A stretch of 64,000 nt of DNA, from positions 88,939 to 152,938 of the forward strand of contig NZ_PHNJ01000012.1 in NCBI RefSeq assembly GCF_008122205.1, given 5' to 3'. Under the pieces are notes generated by a model that saw nothing but the letters and a program-made list of their open reading frames with translations, had not been told where the DNA came from and did not search any database. Below, piece after piece: positions 36,496 through 43,789 of the stretch. Both the position numbers and the translations under genes were made by a program. This DNA comes from Natronococcus pandeyae (GTDB taxonomy: Archaea > Halobacteriota > Halobacteria > Halobacteriales > Natrialbaceae). Position 1 is the stretch's first letter. Every line of letters starts with the position of its first letter.

Positions 36496-37725
36496 ATGTC
36501 CGCGAACGACGATCGTGATCCACTCTTTCGATACGACGACCCGGTCTTTGCCGACGAGCGATTGCTCGAGATCACGCACCTCCCTGGCCCGGACCGGATC
36601 GTCGGTCGCGACGAGCAGATGCAGCGAGTAGCGGACGCCCTGAATCCCGCAATCTTCGGGAGCGAGCCCAACCACCTGTTCATTTTCGGCAAGACCGGCA
36701 CTGGCAAGTCGCTCATCTCCCGATCCGTGACCAAGCGCGTGATCTCGGAGGCGAAACGCGACGACATCACGGTGAAGTACGCCTTCATCGACTGCGGCGA
36801 GCAGAACACCGAGGCGTCGATCGTGAAGACGATCGCCCAGCTCGTCAACGAACCCAAAAAGAGCGGGGTCTCCGTCCCCGACCGGGGCCTCGGGACCGGC
36901 GACTACTACAAGCGGCTCTGGCAGGCCGTCGACCACTGTACGGACGTCACTATCGTTATCTTAGACGAGATCGATATGCTCGAGGACGACGAGGTGCTCC
37001 GGAAGCTCTCGCGTGCGGGCGAGAACCGACGGATCTCCGACTCGAGTATCGGCATCATCGGCATCTCGAACAAGATCGACTTTCCCGACCATCTCTCCGA
37101 ACGAGTCAAATCGAGCCTCTCGCGGGACGAACTCGTCTTCTCGCCGTACGACGCCAACCAGCTAGTCGAGATCTTGGAGAAGCGACGCGACGCCTTCCAC
37201 GACGGGGTGCTCTCGGGTGACGTCATCCCGTTGACAGCCGCCCTCGCCGCCCAGGAACACGGCGACGCGCGCAAGGCGATCGACATCCTCCGGAACGCGG
37301 GTCGGATCGCCAAGAAGCAAAGCGCCAGTCGGGTGACCGCGGAGCACGTCCGCGACGCGAAGGAGAAGACCGAGGCCGACCGGTTCAACGAACTGATCGA
37401 AGGCTCGCCCCAGCAGGCGAAGGCGATTCTCTACTCGCTGACGCTCCTGACGGAGAACAGTACCGAGAAGGAGTTCCCGACGAAGATCATCTACAACCAG
37501 TACAAGGAGGTCGCGCGCCGACTCGACTTCGACGTCCTCTCGGAACGACGCGTCCAGGAGATCCTCCAGGAGCAGAACTTCCTCAACGTCATCCAGTCCG
37601 AGCGCGAGGGGCGGGGGCGCGGTCGCGGCGCGCACGCGAAACACCGCCTGCTCGAGAACCCATCGATCGTCAAGAAGGTGCTGTTGCGGGATTCGCGGCT
37701 CGCTCCGCTCGAGGAGGAGAGCTAG
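36496..37725 (+). CDS. Orc1/Cdc6 family replication initiator
   Basis: 409 residues. The AAA+ domain has Walker A FGKTGTGKSLISRS (about 65-75), Walker B VTIVILDEIDML (about 150), sensor 1 IIGISNKIDF and the sensor 2 region HGDARKAIDILRNAGRIA. A C-terminal winged helix (about 310-400) has RRLDFDVLSERRVQEILQEQ with a basic GRGRGRGAHAKHR wing. It binds ORB sites and loads the MCM helicase. Its position beside the ORB-bearing region makes it the probable initiator for this origin. orc paralogues are numbered differently by genome, so no number is given. Confidence 0.95.
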   Translation: MSANDDRDPLFRYDDPVFADERLLEITHLPGPDRIVGRDEQMQRVADALNPAIFGSEPNHLFIFGKTGTGKSLISRSVTKRVISEAKRDDITVKYAFIDCGEQNTEASIVKTIAQLVNEPKKSGVSVPDRGLGTGDYYKRLWQAVDHCTDVTIVILDEIDMLEDDEVLRKLSRAGENRRISDSSIGIIGISNKIDFPDHLSERVKSSLSRDELVFSPYDANQLVEILEKRRDAFHDGVLSGDVIPLTAALAAQEHGDARKAIDILRNAGRIAKKQSASRVTAEHVRDAKEKTEADRFNELIEGSPQQAKAILYSLTLLTENSTEKEFPTKIIYNQYKEVARRLDFDVLSERRVQEILQEQNFLNVIQSEREGRGRGRGAHAKHRLLENPSIVKKVLLRDSRLAPLEEES

Positions 37726-37786
37726 CGGTCATCTCCTGGTTCGCCGGGACCGCGGTATCTTTTTGCCTCGCTTCCAGAGTACCCGT

Positions 37787-38980
37787 ATGGACAGTGTCGA
37801 CGCGGCTGGGCTCGGGATCGGTGACGAGTTCCCGACCCGGATCATGGGGGTGTTGAACGTCAGCGAGGAGTCGCCGTACGATCCGAGCGTCTACGACGAT
37901 CCCGACGAGGCGGCCCGATACGTAGACGAGGAACTGATCGACGAGGGTGCGGACATCGTCGACGTCGGCCTCGAGTCGGCCAACAAACGGTTCGACGTGC
38001 TCTCGGCCGAGGGGGAACTCGAGCGTCTCCACATTGCGTGTGAGACGATCGATCGCGTCACCGGCGACGCGATCTTCTCCATCGAAACCCGGTATCACGA
38101 GGTGGCCGAGGCGGCGCTCGAAGGCGGGTTCGACATGGTCAACGACATCTGCGGCTTCGCGGACCCGGAGATGCCGACCGTCTGTGCGGCCCACGATGCC
38201 GCCGTTGCGAAGATGGCGAGTCCGCCGAATCTCGAGCGGCCCGGTGCGATCGAAGAAACCGACTGGGCGAGTCGGAAGTCTCCGGACTGGGCTTCTCAGG
38301 CCGACTACGTCGATCAGGTGTACGCGGCGTTGAAACAGAACGGTCTCACGGACAAGACGATCGTCGATCCCGCCTTCGGCGGCTGGAGCGAGGCCCAGAC
38401 CCTCGAGGACGACCGGGAGACCTTCCGTCGGCTTCGGGAGTTCCGCGCCCTCGATCGTCCGATGCTGGTCTCGATCAACCGGAAGAACTTCCTCGGCGAA
38501 CTCGCCGGCCGCGAGACCGACGAGCGCCTGCCGGTCAGCCTGGCGGCGACGTCGCTGGCGATCGAACGCGGCGCTCACGTGATCCGAACGCACGACGTCG
38601 CGGAGACCAGAGATGCGGCCGCGATCGGCGACGCCTTCACGGAACGTGCAAGCGCACAGACCGACGGCGTCACCATCACCGAACTGGACGTTCGGTCCAC
38701 TCGCGAACTTCGACTGCACTTCGAGGAGCGCGGACTCGATCCGTCGCTCGCGAGCGACTGGCGAACGCACGTGCTCGAGATCGAGGGACTCGACCGAGAC
38801 GAGCGGGACCGACTGCGGTCGGTCGCCACTGAACACGACGTGGTCGTGCACGCTGTGGACGAGACGCACACGCTCGTTCTCGGATCAGAATCCTCGATTT
38901 CTACCATTTCAGAACGTATACAGAAGAATGACAGTCAACTCGGACGAGTCTGTTCTGATTTCCGACGATTGTTAGAGTAA
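37787..38980 (+). CDS. folP: Dihydropteroate synthase-like protein with C-terminal extension
   Basis: 397 residues from the ATG at 37787. The pterin-binding TIM barrel (about 15-280) shows IMGVLNVSEESPYD, DEGADIVDVGLESANKRF, DMVNDICGFADPEM, VDPAFGGW, LVSINRKNFLGELAGRETDE and HVIRTHDVAETRDAA. Compared with bacterial DHPS, the first loop is changed and the M-H-M segment reads KMASPPNLERPG, but the RK near the active site is kept. About 115 further residues form an extra C-terminal domain seen in haloarchaeal DHPS-like proteins. Likely role: joining p-aminobenzoate to a pterin for folate. mptE, which makes the activated pterin, is next downstream. Confidence 0.82.
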   Translation: MDSVDAAGLGIGDEFPTRIMGVLNVSEESPYDPSVYDDPDEAARYVDEELIDEGADIVDVGLESANKRFDVLSAEGELERLHIACETIDRVTGDAIFSIETRYHEVAEAALEGGFDMVNDICGFADPEMPTVCAAHDAAVAKMASPPNLERPGAIEETDWASRKSPDWASQADYVDQVYAALKQNGLTDKTIVDPAFGGWSEAQTLEDDRETFRRLREFRALDRPMLVSINRKNFLGELAGRETDERLPVSLAATSLAIERGAHVIRTHDVAETRDAAAIGDAFTERASAQTDGVTITELDVRSTRELRLHFEERGLDPSLASDWRTHVLEIEGLDRDERDRLRSVATEHDVVVHAVDETHTLVLGSESSISTISERIQKNDSQLGRVCSDFRRLLE

Positions 38981-38989
38981 GAGAAAGCT

Positions 38990-39092
38990 TATGACGGAGG
39001 CTCCGAAAGGAGAGGATGGACGCCGGGCGGTCTCCCGGGTAGGGGTACTTGGAGGCGACCCCCGGCCCACAACACGGAATTATTGTGGTGTT
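38990..39092 (+). ncRNA. Candidate structured RNA between folP and mptE
   Basis: The stretch follows the folP stop directly. A promoter-like GAAAGCTTATG (38983-38993) is shared with the promoter of the gene at 40538. Consecutive stem-loops can be drawn: CTCC-GAAA-GGAG (39001-39012), CCGGG/CCCGG (39023-39038), GGGGT/ACCCC (39042-39062) and CCACAA/TTGTGG (39067-39088). GCCGGG at 39022-39027 can also pair with CCCGGC at 39061-39066, excluding two of the former. No open frame fits. A leader, a terminator or a small RNA are all possible; pairings were found by eye. Confidence 0.4.
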
Positions 39093-39124
39093 ACGTCGAC
39101 CAGCGACGGCGCCGGCCTGGAACG

Positions 39125-39180
39125 GTGACGACTTCAGCACGATACAGTGACGACCCCGGCACGGTACAGTGACGACCTCA
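39125..39180. repeat. 22-base tandem repeat upstream of mptE
   Basis: Units begin at 39125, 39147 and 39169 (partial), each opening GTGACGAC and sharing GCACG(A/G)TACA. They lie in the leader region before the mptE ATG at 39225. Confidence 0.65.
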
Positions 39181-39224
39181 ATCTGAATACACAGACACAT
39201 AGGCTCCCGGAGACGACCACGAGT

Positions 39225-39923
39225 ATGGAGTTCGACGAGTGGGAGCCCGTCTACGACGCCATCTGTCGCGACTTCGGCTACGAGCGAGCGGGCGACGAGC
39301 GAGCGCGGGACGTTCTCGCGTCGCTGACCGGGCCGTTCGACCTCGAGCGACTCGCGGCCGTCCGCGACGCGACGGTCGCCGTCGCGGGAGCCGGGCCGTC
39401 GCTCGAGACCGACGCCGCGCTCGAGCGCGCCCACGAGGCCGACGTCGTCTTTGCGGCCTCGACGGCAGCGGATACGCTCGCCGAAGCGGGACTCGACGTC
39501 GACTGCATGGTCACAGACCTCGACAAGAATCCCGACACCGTGCGCCGGTTGACCGAACAGCATACGCCGGTCGCGGTTCACGCCCACGGGGATAACGTGG
39601 CGTCGGTCCGTTCGGTCGTTCCTAACTGCGTCGACGAGTACGTGCTCCCGACGACGCAGGCCGAACCTCGCGGACCGGTCTCGAACGTCGGCGGATTCAC
39701 CGACGGCGACCGGGCGGCCTTCCTCGCCGATCACCTCGGCGCGGCCCGCCTCCGGTTCGTCGGCTGGGACTTCGACGATCCCTCCGTGGACCCGATGAAG
39801 GCTCGAAAGCTCGAGTGGGCCGAACGACTGCTGTACTGGCTCGAGACTCGGCGCGGCGACCGTTTCGGCGTGCTGGACGGGCGACGGGACGACATCGAGA
39901 CGGGACCGCTTCCGATCGACTGA
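39225..39923 (+). CDS. mptE: 6-hydroxymethyl-7,8-dihydropterin pyrophosphokinase, MptE-type
   Basis: 232 residues from the ATG at 39225. DUF115-type fold: DATVAVAGAGPSLETDAALE (glycine-rich nucleotide loop), VDCMVTDLDKNPDTVRRLTE, VAVHAHGDN, NVGGFTDGDRAAFLA and FVGWDFDD. The archaeal enzyme transfers pyrophosphate to hydroxymethyl-dihydropterin for folate or methanopterin synthesis. Immediate partner of the DHPS-like gene upstream. The stop codon lies inside an 18-base direct repeat (39912-39929, 39930-39947). Confidence 0.9.
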   Translation: MEFDEWEPVYDAICRDFGYERAGDERARDVLASLTGPFDLERLAAVRDATVAVAGAGPSLETDAALERAHEADVVFAASTAADTLAEAGLDVDCMVTDLDKNPDTVRRLTEQHTPVAVHAHGDNVASVRSVVPNCVDEYVLPTTQAEPRGPVSNVGGFTDGDRAAFLADHLGAARLRFVGWDFDDPSVDPMKARKLEWAERLLYWLETRRGDRFGVLDGRRDDIETGPLPID

Positions 39924-39947
39924 CGTCTGCCGATCGACTGACGGCTG
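39912..39947. repeat. 18-base direct repeat spanning the mptE stop
   Basis: CCGATCGACTGACGTCTG followed at once by CCGATCGACTGACGGCTG; the first copy contains the TGA stop (39921-39923). Confidence 0.7.
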
Positions 39948-40003
39948 TCGACCGTCCGGCCGCTGGCGGAACCAGCGAGGGTCGTACCGCCTGCCACCGT
40001 CGA

Positions 40004-40198
40004 TTACTCGATTCGGTACTCGACGATGTCGTCACATTCACAGGCTGGACACGGGATGTGGGCGGACTCGACTGTCGTTCCACAGCGCCGGCACTCTTCG
40101 ATGATCGTCTCGTCACCGTCACGAGACAGCACTGACTCGAGCGTCGCTCGCACAGTCGATACCGATACCACCCCATCACTTCGCCGTTCGCCGTTCAT
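40004..40198 (-). CDS. Small zinc-finger protein
   Basis: 64 residues, ATG at 40196-40198. One zinc module with two CxxC knuckles (ECRRCGTTVESAHIPCPACE) and a charged N-terminus. A common haloarchaeal micro-protein type; no partner is evident. Convergent with mptE. Confidence 0.7.
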   Translation of the reverse strand: MNGERRSDGVVSVSTVRATLESVLSRDGDETIIEECRRCGTTVESAHIPCPACECDDIVEYRIE

Positions 40199-40537
40199 GT
40201 CCCGACCATCAGTCGTATCAATGTTTGTTATTGTACTCCTAACGTGAACGTCGCTCCCGATTCAACATCCGTTACAGCAGCTGTGGCATTGCACTGCGAG
40301 TCGACCTCAACAGTGACAAATAAGTAGTAATTCGGGAGCACTCGAGAGCTAACGGCCGACGATATCACAACCAGAACGGTGAACAACTTGCTGCCTCCTT
40401 TCGATTCCGATCGCTCGTGCCGACTCCGAACCGGTTGACGAACTGGAACCAGCTTCGGTTCGAAATACTGTATGTCAATCAATCCTACCATTAGTTCGAC
40501 AAGAAAGCTTATGCCGGGATGATCAACTTATGGAATT
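40199..40537. other. Noncoding region
   Basis: 339 bases of lower GC. A minus-strand frame (40228-40491) starts with ATG but has no protein-like character, so I do not call it. Near the right end a TATA-type box in AAGAAAGCTTATG (40501-40513) serves the next gene. Confidence 0.5.
40501..40513 (+). promoter_or_regulatory. Promoter of the gene at 40538
   Basis: AAGAAAGCTTATG with the TATA-like GCTTATG about 28 bases before the ATG: leaderless spacing. Eleven of these bases recur after folP at 38983-38993. Confidence 0.55.
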
Positions 40538-40867
40538 ATGTCACAGGACACTTCGGTGGAGAACCAAACTGGCGGGAGCGATCCTGATCGGCTCCCGAAT
40601 CTCGTAACGATCGTCGGGCGTGGGGTCCCGTCGAACTTCGAAATCGCCGTCGACGGCGAGATCGAAATGATCTCCGACGATCCGGTCGCGGAGGGAACGG
40701 TCGTCTCCGGCAGCGTCGCGGAGGGTGCAATCGAGGTCGGCGTCCAGCGCTTCCGATTCTCCGGTCAGATGGCTAACGTCCACGTCGTCGACTGGAACGG
40801 GACGGAGATGCCTGACTCTCCCAGTACGCCGGAAGTCCACGTCGATTACGGCGTCGCTACCCGCTAA
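40538..40867 (+). CDS. Small hypothetical protein
   Basis: 109 residues. After a polar N-terminus, the chain is beta-rich: LVTIVGRGVPSNFEIAVDGE, then GTVVSGSVAEGAIEVGVQRF, RFSGQMANVHVVDWNG and a short tail. No signal peptide, membrane helix or metal motif. It reads like a compact haloarchaeal orphan with beta-sandwich character. A good leaderless promoter supports expression. Confidence 0.7.
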   Translation: MSQDTSVENQTGGSDPDRLPNLVTIVGRGVPSNFEIAVDGEIEMISDDPVAEGTVVSGSVAEGAIEVGVQRFRFSGQMANVHVVDWNGTEMPDSPSTPEVHVDYGVATR

Positions 40868-41056
40868 CTGTTTTTGCGAGTATTGTTTGCGTCCTGACTA
40901 CGCCTCGCCCCTGCACCGGGTGCCTCTCACCCCGCACGTGGTCAGCTCCGGTACTGGCAGTCCCATCCCGTCTGCGACATCGCGGTCGCCGTCCGCCCGC
41001 CGGATCGCGCGTCGACTCTCCGCGAGTTGATCGGCTACGGACGACGGCGCTCGCGT

Positions 41057-42061
41057 TCATTCGTCCGGCGCGAGTTCCTCGATCGTTGCTTCGATCTCGT
41101 CGCTCGAGGCACCACGCGGGAAGCCGATCGCGATGTCGTCGATGCCGTCGATGTCCTCGAACTTCGCCAACTCCTCGCGGGCGCGGTCCGGCGTCCCGGC
41201 GGCGCCGAGGTCGTCGAGCAGGTCGTCGGAGATACAGTCGAGCGCCTCCTCCGTATCGCCGCTCGCCCACGCGGCGGCGATCTCGTGGGCTTCCTCCTCG
41301 TAGCCCTGTCGCGAGAGCGACTCCCGGTAGTAGGTTCCCATCGCGCCGACGTAGAACGCGAAGTGCTGGCGGGCGAGCTCTCGAGCCCGCTCTCCGTCCT
41401 CGAGTGCACACGCGGTCAGCGAGAGCGTGACGCGGACGTCGTCGGGGTCGCGGTCGCCGAGCTCCATCCCGCGACGGAGATCCTCGAGTCGGTCCTCGAG
41501 GCCGTCGGGGGTGAAGACGACCGCGTGCCAGCCGTCGGCGAACCGGCCCGCGAGTTCGACGGACTTCGGCCCCATCCCTGCAGCGTCGATGGGGACCGGT
41601 TCCGCTGGCGGATCACAGCGGAGGCGAAAGCCGGCCAGTGAGAAGATCTCGCCGTCGTAGTTGACGGTTTCACCGGACATCACGGCGCGCATGATCTCGA
41701 GGTACTCCCGGGTGCGGCGGAGCGGTCGGTCGAACTCGGTGCCGTGCCAGCCCTCGACGACGGCGGGACCGCTCGGGGCGATCGCCATCCGCAGTCGGCC
41801 GTCGGCGACCTCCTGGAGCGTCGTGGCGGTCTGGCCGAGCAGTGCCGGCGACCGCGAGTAGACGTTGACGATGCTCGGACCGACCCCGATCTCGTCGGTC
41901 TCGCGGGCGATGTCGGTCAGGACGGTGACCGCGTCGCGGCCCCAGGTTTCTGGTAACCAGGCGAAATCGTAGCCGTGGCTCTCGCCGAGTCGTGCGAGAT
42001 CGACGAGTGAATCGACGGATGGCTGTGCTGCGACCGGAAGGTGAAGGCTTCGTACTGTCAT
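41057..42061 (-). CDS. LLM-class F420-dependent oxidoreductase (TIGR04024-like)
   Basis: 334 residues, luciferase-like barrel. N-terminal LHLPVAAQPSVDSLVDLARL, then GYDFAWLPETWGRDAVTVLT, IGVGPSIVNVYSRSPALLGQ, RTREYLEIMRAVMSGETVNY and PIDAAGMGPKSVELAGRFAD. This last block and the SRSPALLGQTA loop are the cofactor-pocket signatures of F420-linked members in archaea. The reduced substrate is unknown. Single gene with a conventional ATG. Confidence 0.88.
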   Translation of the reverse strand: MTVRSLHLPVAAQPSVDSLVDLARLGESHGYDFAWLPETWGRDAVTVLTDIARETDEIGVGPSIVNVYSRSPALLGQTATTLQEVADGRLRMAIAPSGPAVVEGWHGTEFDRPLRRTREYLEIMRAVMSGETVNYDGEIFSLAGFRLRCDPPAEPVPIDAAGMGPKSVELAGRFADGWHAVVFTPDGLEDRLEDLRRGMELGDRDPDDVRVTLSLTACALEDGERARELARQHFAFYVGAMGTYYRESLSRQGYEEEAHEIAAAWASGDTEEALDCISDDLLDDLGAAGTPDRAREELAKFEDIDGIDDIAIGFPRGASSDEIEATIEELAPDE

Positions 42062-42262
42062 GGATTGGATCTCATCGGATCAGGCGCCGCTCGGTCGGGC
42101 CGGCCCCGCACGGCTGCCGACTGCCGTCCACGCTGGTCGGCTACGGTAACCGTGCGAGACAGTGCTATCCGTAAATACACAATCAACTCTCTTAATGTTG
42201 ACTACTGCTCACGGCTCTCGGCACGCCGTTCGAAAACTGGGGTGAAACCGGACGAGGACCGT

Positions 42263-43423
42263 TCAGAATAGTGCGTCGAGTTCGCCGCCCGTGTCCATCA
42301 GGGTCGCGAACTCGTCCTGTGCGTTCGCCCGCACGGTTTCGGTCCTGTCCTGGGCTTCGATCGCAACCTCCTGGAGCTGCTGAATGCGCGGGACGTCGGT
42401 CACGCCCGAGAGGAGGACGATCGCTCCCACCTCTTCTCGATCCGTCGTCGGATAGTCGCCGCCGCGAATCTCCATGCTTCCCGTCTCGTCCTCGAGCCAC
42501 TGTCGACCGCGCTCGACGCCCTTCCGGTTCAGGTGTTCGGGCGGCCCGGTCGCGACGACCAGTCCGCGTTCGGCGCTCGAGACGTCGCAGGGAAGGGTGA
42601 GTCGACCGAGTGTCGCCTTCCGGACGAGGCTCGTCATCCGGTTCGTCGCCTCACCCTCGTCGAAGCTGTCGTCGCCGGTGAACGACGAGAGCAGACCGCT
42701 CGAGCTGTCGACGGTCTCGCTCGCGTAGCCGACCGTCGAGATGCCGCCTCCCGAGAGCGTATTGATGATCTCGGAGGAGTCGACGACGCTCTCGGCGACG
42801 TGGTCGCCGTGGCCGACCTCGCCGGCGGCGAACAGCAGCCCGAACCGCTCGACGATCTCGCGGTTGATCCGGTCGTAGCCACCCTCGACGGACTCGCCGG
42901 TGCTTCGCCAGACGTCGTTGTCGAAGACGAGCAGATTGTCGACCTCGCGAACGAACGTCTGGAACGAACGGGCCGCGTTGAGCGTGTAGATGCCGCCTTC
43001 GTCGGTCCCCGGGAGGACGCCCAGTCCGTAGACCGGTTCGGTGTAGATTCGCTTCAGGTGTTTCGCGAGGACGGGTGCGCCGCCGGAGCCGGTACCGCCG
43101 CCCATGCCGGCGACGATGAGAAAGGCGTCGATCTCGTGTACCGGAACCCGGTCGATCGCCCCCTGGATCTCGTCGATGTCCTCCTCGGTGACGTGCGCGC
43201 CGAGTTCGTTGTCCGCACCGACGCCGTGACCTTTCACGCGGGCCTGCCCGATGAGTACCCGATCCTGCTGTGGGACGTGCTCGAGCCCCTGCAGATCCGC
43301 GGTCGCCGAGTTGACTGCGATGGCCGATTCCACGAAGCCGCCGTCGATCCTGCTGTCGAACGCGAGGAACTCGTCGACGACCTTTCCGCCTGCCTGACCG
43401 AAGCCGATGAGTGCGAGTTTCAT
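42263..43423 (-). CDS. CetZ/FtsZ-like tubulin-family protein
   Basis: 386 residues from the ATG at 43421-43423. Begins MKLALIGFGQAGGKVVDEFL, the CetZ form of the tubulin N-terminus. The tubulin/FtsZ GTP-binding signature is present as AGMGGGTGSGGAP (about 103-115), with VYGLGVLPGTDEGGIYTLNA after it and an NREIVERFG helix (T7-side region). CetZ proteins control cell shape and motility in haloarchaea. Single gene; which CetZ group it belongs to cannot be decided here. Confidence 0.9.
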   Translation of the reverse strand: MKLALIGFGQAGGKVVDEFLAFDSRIDGGFVESAIAVNSATADLQGLEHVPQQDRVLIGQARVKGHGVGADNELGAHVTEEDIDEIQGAIDRVPVHEIDAFLIVAGMGGGTGSGGAPVLAKHLKRIYTEPVYGLGVLPGTDEGGIYTLNAARSFQTFVREVDNLLVFDNDVWRSTGESVEGGYDRINREIVERFGLLFAAGEVGHGDHVAESVVDSSEIINTLSGGGISTVGYASETVDSSSGLLSSFTGDDSFDEGEATNRMTSLVRKATLGRLTLPCDVSSAERGLVVATGPPEHLNRKGVERGRQWLEDETGSMEIRGGDYPTTDREEVGAIVLLSGVTDVPRIQQLQEVAIEAQDRTETVRANAQDEFATLMDTGGELDALF

Positions 43424-43789
43424 AACTGATTCTGGTGGCCGCTTCCCACCCGCCACGGATCGAACGGATCGATCGGCTGGGAAACGGGTTCCACGTCCGG
43501 ATGCATTTCGGATCAGGGTATTGTTATGGCTGTTTTACCATCGAGTAAAGAGTGTCTTCTATCTATGAATGTAATCTGTAGAACACACTCACGAAAAGTT
43601 ACTAAGCTCTCTTCCCATACTGGCCGTTGACAGGGATCTCGATCGGTACCGTCGCCCACGAACTCTCGCGCCGGACCGAGATCGACGGTTTCAGCCGGAA
43701 TTTCGGCCGGGTAGCGGGGTCGAAACGTCAGTTCGAGCTATCGTTCTCAGAGTAAGTCCTATACACGGTGATGGCATATCCACACGTAT
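43424..43789. other. Noncoding region with promoter
   Basis: 366 bases without a supported gene. CTATACAC (43759-43766) lies about 28 bases before the ATG at 43790 and is the likely TATA box of that gene. Confidence 0.5.

Noticed and set aside
40228..40491. 87-codon minus-strand frame with ATG
   Set aside because: Low-GC intergenic DNA, no haloarchaeal codon or acidic character.
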